Assembly: GCA_030697975.1 (NCBI GenBank)
Contig: JAUYOQ010000114.1
Location: 1-13,262 of the forward strand
Reading direction: 5' to 3'
Source of the DNA: Nitrosopumilaceae archaeon
GTDB taxonomy: Archaea > Thermoproteota > Nitrososphaeria > Nitrososphaerales > Nitrosopumilaceae
DNA length: 13,262 nucleotides
Under the pieces are notes generated by a model. That model searched no databases. It had not been told where the DNA came from and was given only the letters and a program-made list of their open reading frames with translations. Numbering within the stretch: position 1 is the stretch's first letter; each line of letters opens with the position of its first letter. A program made the position numbers and the translations under genes. Of the stretch, positions 12,907 to 13,262 are shown piece by piece.

Positions 12907-13212
12907 CTACCCAAATAAAGAGGACAAACCCTCCATGGCTTGTTCTTCAGATTTTGCGCTTGGTGTTTCAGCTTCTTTCTTTCCTTCTTTCTTTGCTTCA
13001 CCAGCTCCTGAAGCTGCTGGTGCGGCTGCAACTGCCACAGGTGCTGCTTTAATGGCTTCCTCAATGTTTACATCTGCCAGTGATGCAACCAGGGCCTTTA
13101 CTTTTGCCTCGTTAGATTCAGATCCTGATGCCTTTACTATGCTGGCAATGTTGGCTTCGTTGATCTCCTTTTTTAATTTGTGAAGCATTAGTGCAGCGTA
13201 AACGTATTCCAT
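12907..13212 (-). CDS. rpl12: Large-subunit ribosomal protein L12 (P1/P2 stalk protein)
   Basis: Acidic stalk protein that binds L10 as dimers and recruits translation factors. From ATG 13212 the product is 101 residues: an N-terminal dimerisation helix starting MEYVYAALMLHKLKKEI, an Ala-rich hinge (AAPVAVAAAPAASG), a charged Lys/Glu segment, and the factor-binding end MEGLSSLFG. A longer frame starts at ATG 13236 (adding MPSEKVDT). I prefer 13212 because archaeal L12 normally begins MEY(I/V)YAAL and because the TATA box is centred 29 nt upstream of it but only 5 nt from the outer ATG. It is separated from rpl10 by the TRIC gene and faces the opposite way, so stalk subunits are made from two transcription units. 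Confidence 0.94.
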   Translation of the reverse strand: MEYVYAALMLHKLKKEINEANIASIVKASGSESNEAKVKALVASLADVNIEEAIKAAPVAVAAAPAASGAGEAKKEGKKEAETPSAKSEEQAMEGLSSLFG

Positions 13213-13237
13213 TGTATCGACTTTTTCGGATGGCATA

Positions 13238-13245
13238 ATATAAAA
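13238..13245 (-). promoter_or_regulatory. TATA box of rpl12
   Basis: The minus strand reads TTTTATAT, centred ~29 nt before ATG 13212. This predicts a leaderless rpl12 message beginning at MEYVYAAL and argues against the outer ATG at 13236. Only 17 nt of further upstream sequence are in the window, so another promoter beyond the edge cannot be excluded. Confidence 0.5.
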
Positions 13246-13262
13246 CTATGGAGAAAATGAAA

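Noticed and set aside
13213..13236. Start of rpl12 at ATG 13236 (N-terminus MPSEKVDT)
   Set aside because: The TATA box would be only ~5 nt from this ATG and family members begin at MEYVYAAL; kept only as an alternative.
1..13262. tRNA, rRNA, CRISPR array, insertion sequence, toxin-antitoxin or defence system
   Set aside because: I looked for cloverleaf-like stretches, spaced direct repeats, transposase motifs and small paired open frames in the gaps and saw none; nearly all sequence is accounted for by conserved housekeeping genes.

Overview
This window looks like chromosomal housekeeping DNA from an archaeon, most likely a Nitrososphaerota (Thaumarchaeota) ammonia oxidiser of the Nitrosopumilus/Nitrosarchaeum type. 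The evidence is the archaeal/eukaryotic-type translation genes (L32e, L19e, P0-type L10, an L12 ending GLSSLFG, prefoldin alpha, the archaeal D-aminoacyl-tRNA deacylase, a 56-residue SecE), the low GC content, and TATA boxes about 25-29 nt upstream of many start codons, which suggests leaderless mRNAs. The genus is inferred from general sequence character, not from a search.

Layout. Bases 1-2367 (minus strand) are a tight operon pfdA-ftsY-argF; argF runs off the left edge. Bases 2493-3113 (minus) encode an Fe/Mn superoxide dismutase, divergent from a membrane-anchored subtilisin-like protease (3189-5222, plus). Next comes ATP-dependent PEP carboxykinase (5230-6825, minus), convergent with the protease and divergent from rpl32e-rpl19e (6970-7813, plus). 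A small O6-alkylguanine-DNA alkyltransferase and dtdA (7810-8882, minus) form a coupled pair divergent from secE-nusG-rpl11 (8921-10067, plus). An Lrp/AsnC regulator (10068-10526, minus) separates rpl11 from rpl1-rpl10 (10688-12206, plus). The window ends with a TRIC/UPF0126 membrane protein and rpl12 (12212-13212, both minus).

How the genes work together. Most serve protein synthesis and export: ribosomal stalk and L1/L11 proteins, Spt5/NusG for elongation, SecE and FtsY for membrane targeting, prefoldin for folding, and DtdA for proofreading of D-aminoacyl-tRNAs. PEPCK (gluconeogenesis) and ArgF (arginine synthesis) are central metabolism; SOD and the alkyltransferase are stress and repair functions. 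Coding density is high: the longest gap between genes is about 160 nt, and no gap exceeds 300 nt. Non-ATG starts are common (GTG for the protease and L19e; TTG for NusG, the alkyltransferase, the Lrp protein and the TRIC protein).

I see no mobile element, CRISPR array, tRNA, rRNA, phage gene or defence cassette. No plainly new multi-gene system is visible. The most interesting points are the scrambled L11-L1-L10-L12 cluster with an Lrp regulator and a candidate inverted-repeat operator inside it; an L10 with a 26-residue tandem repeat and no terminal GLGALFG-like motif; an FtsY with a long charged C-terminal tail; two very compact divergent promoters; and a protease with no room for a usual propeptide.
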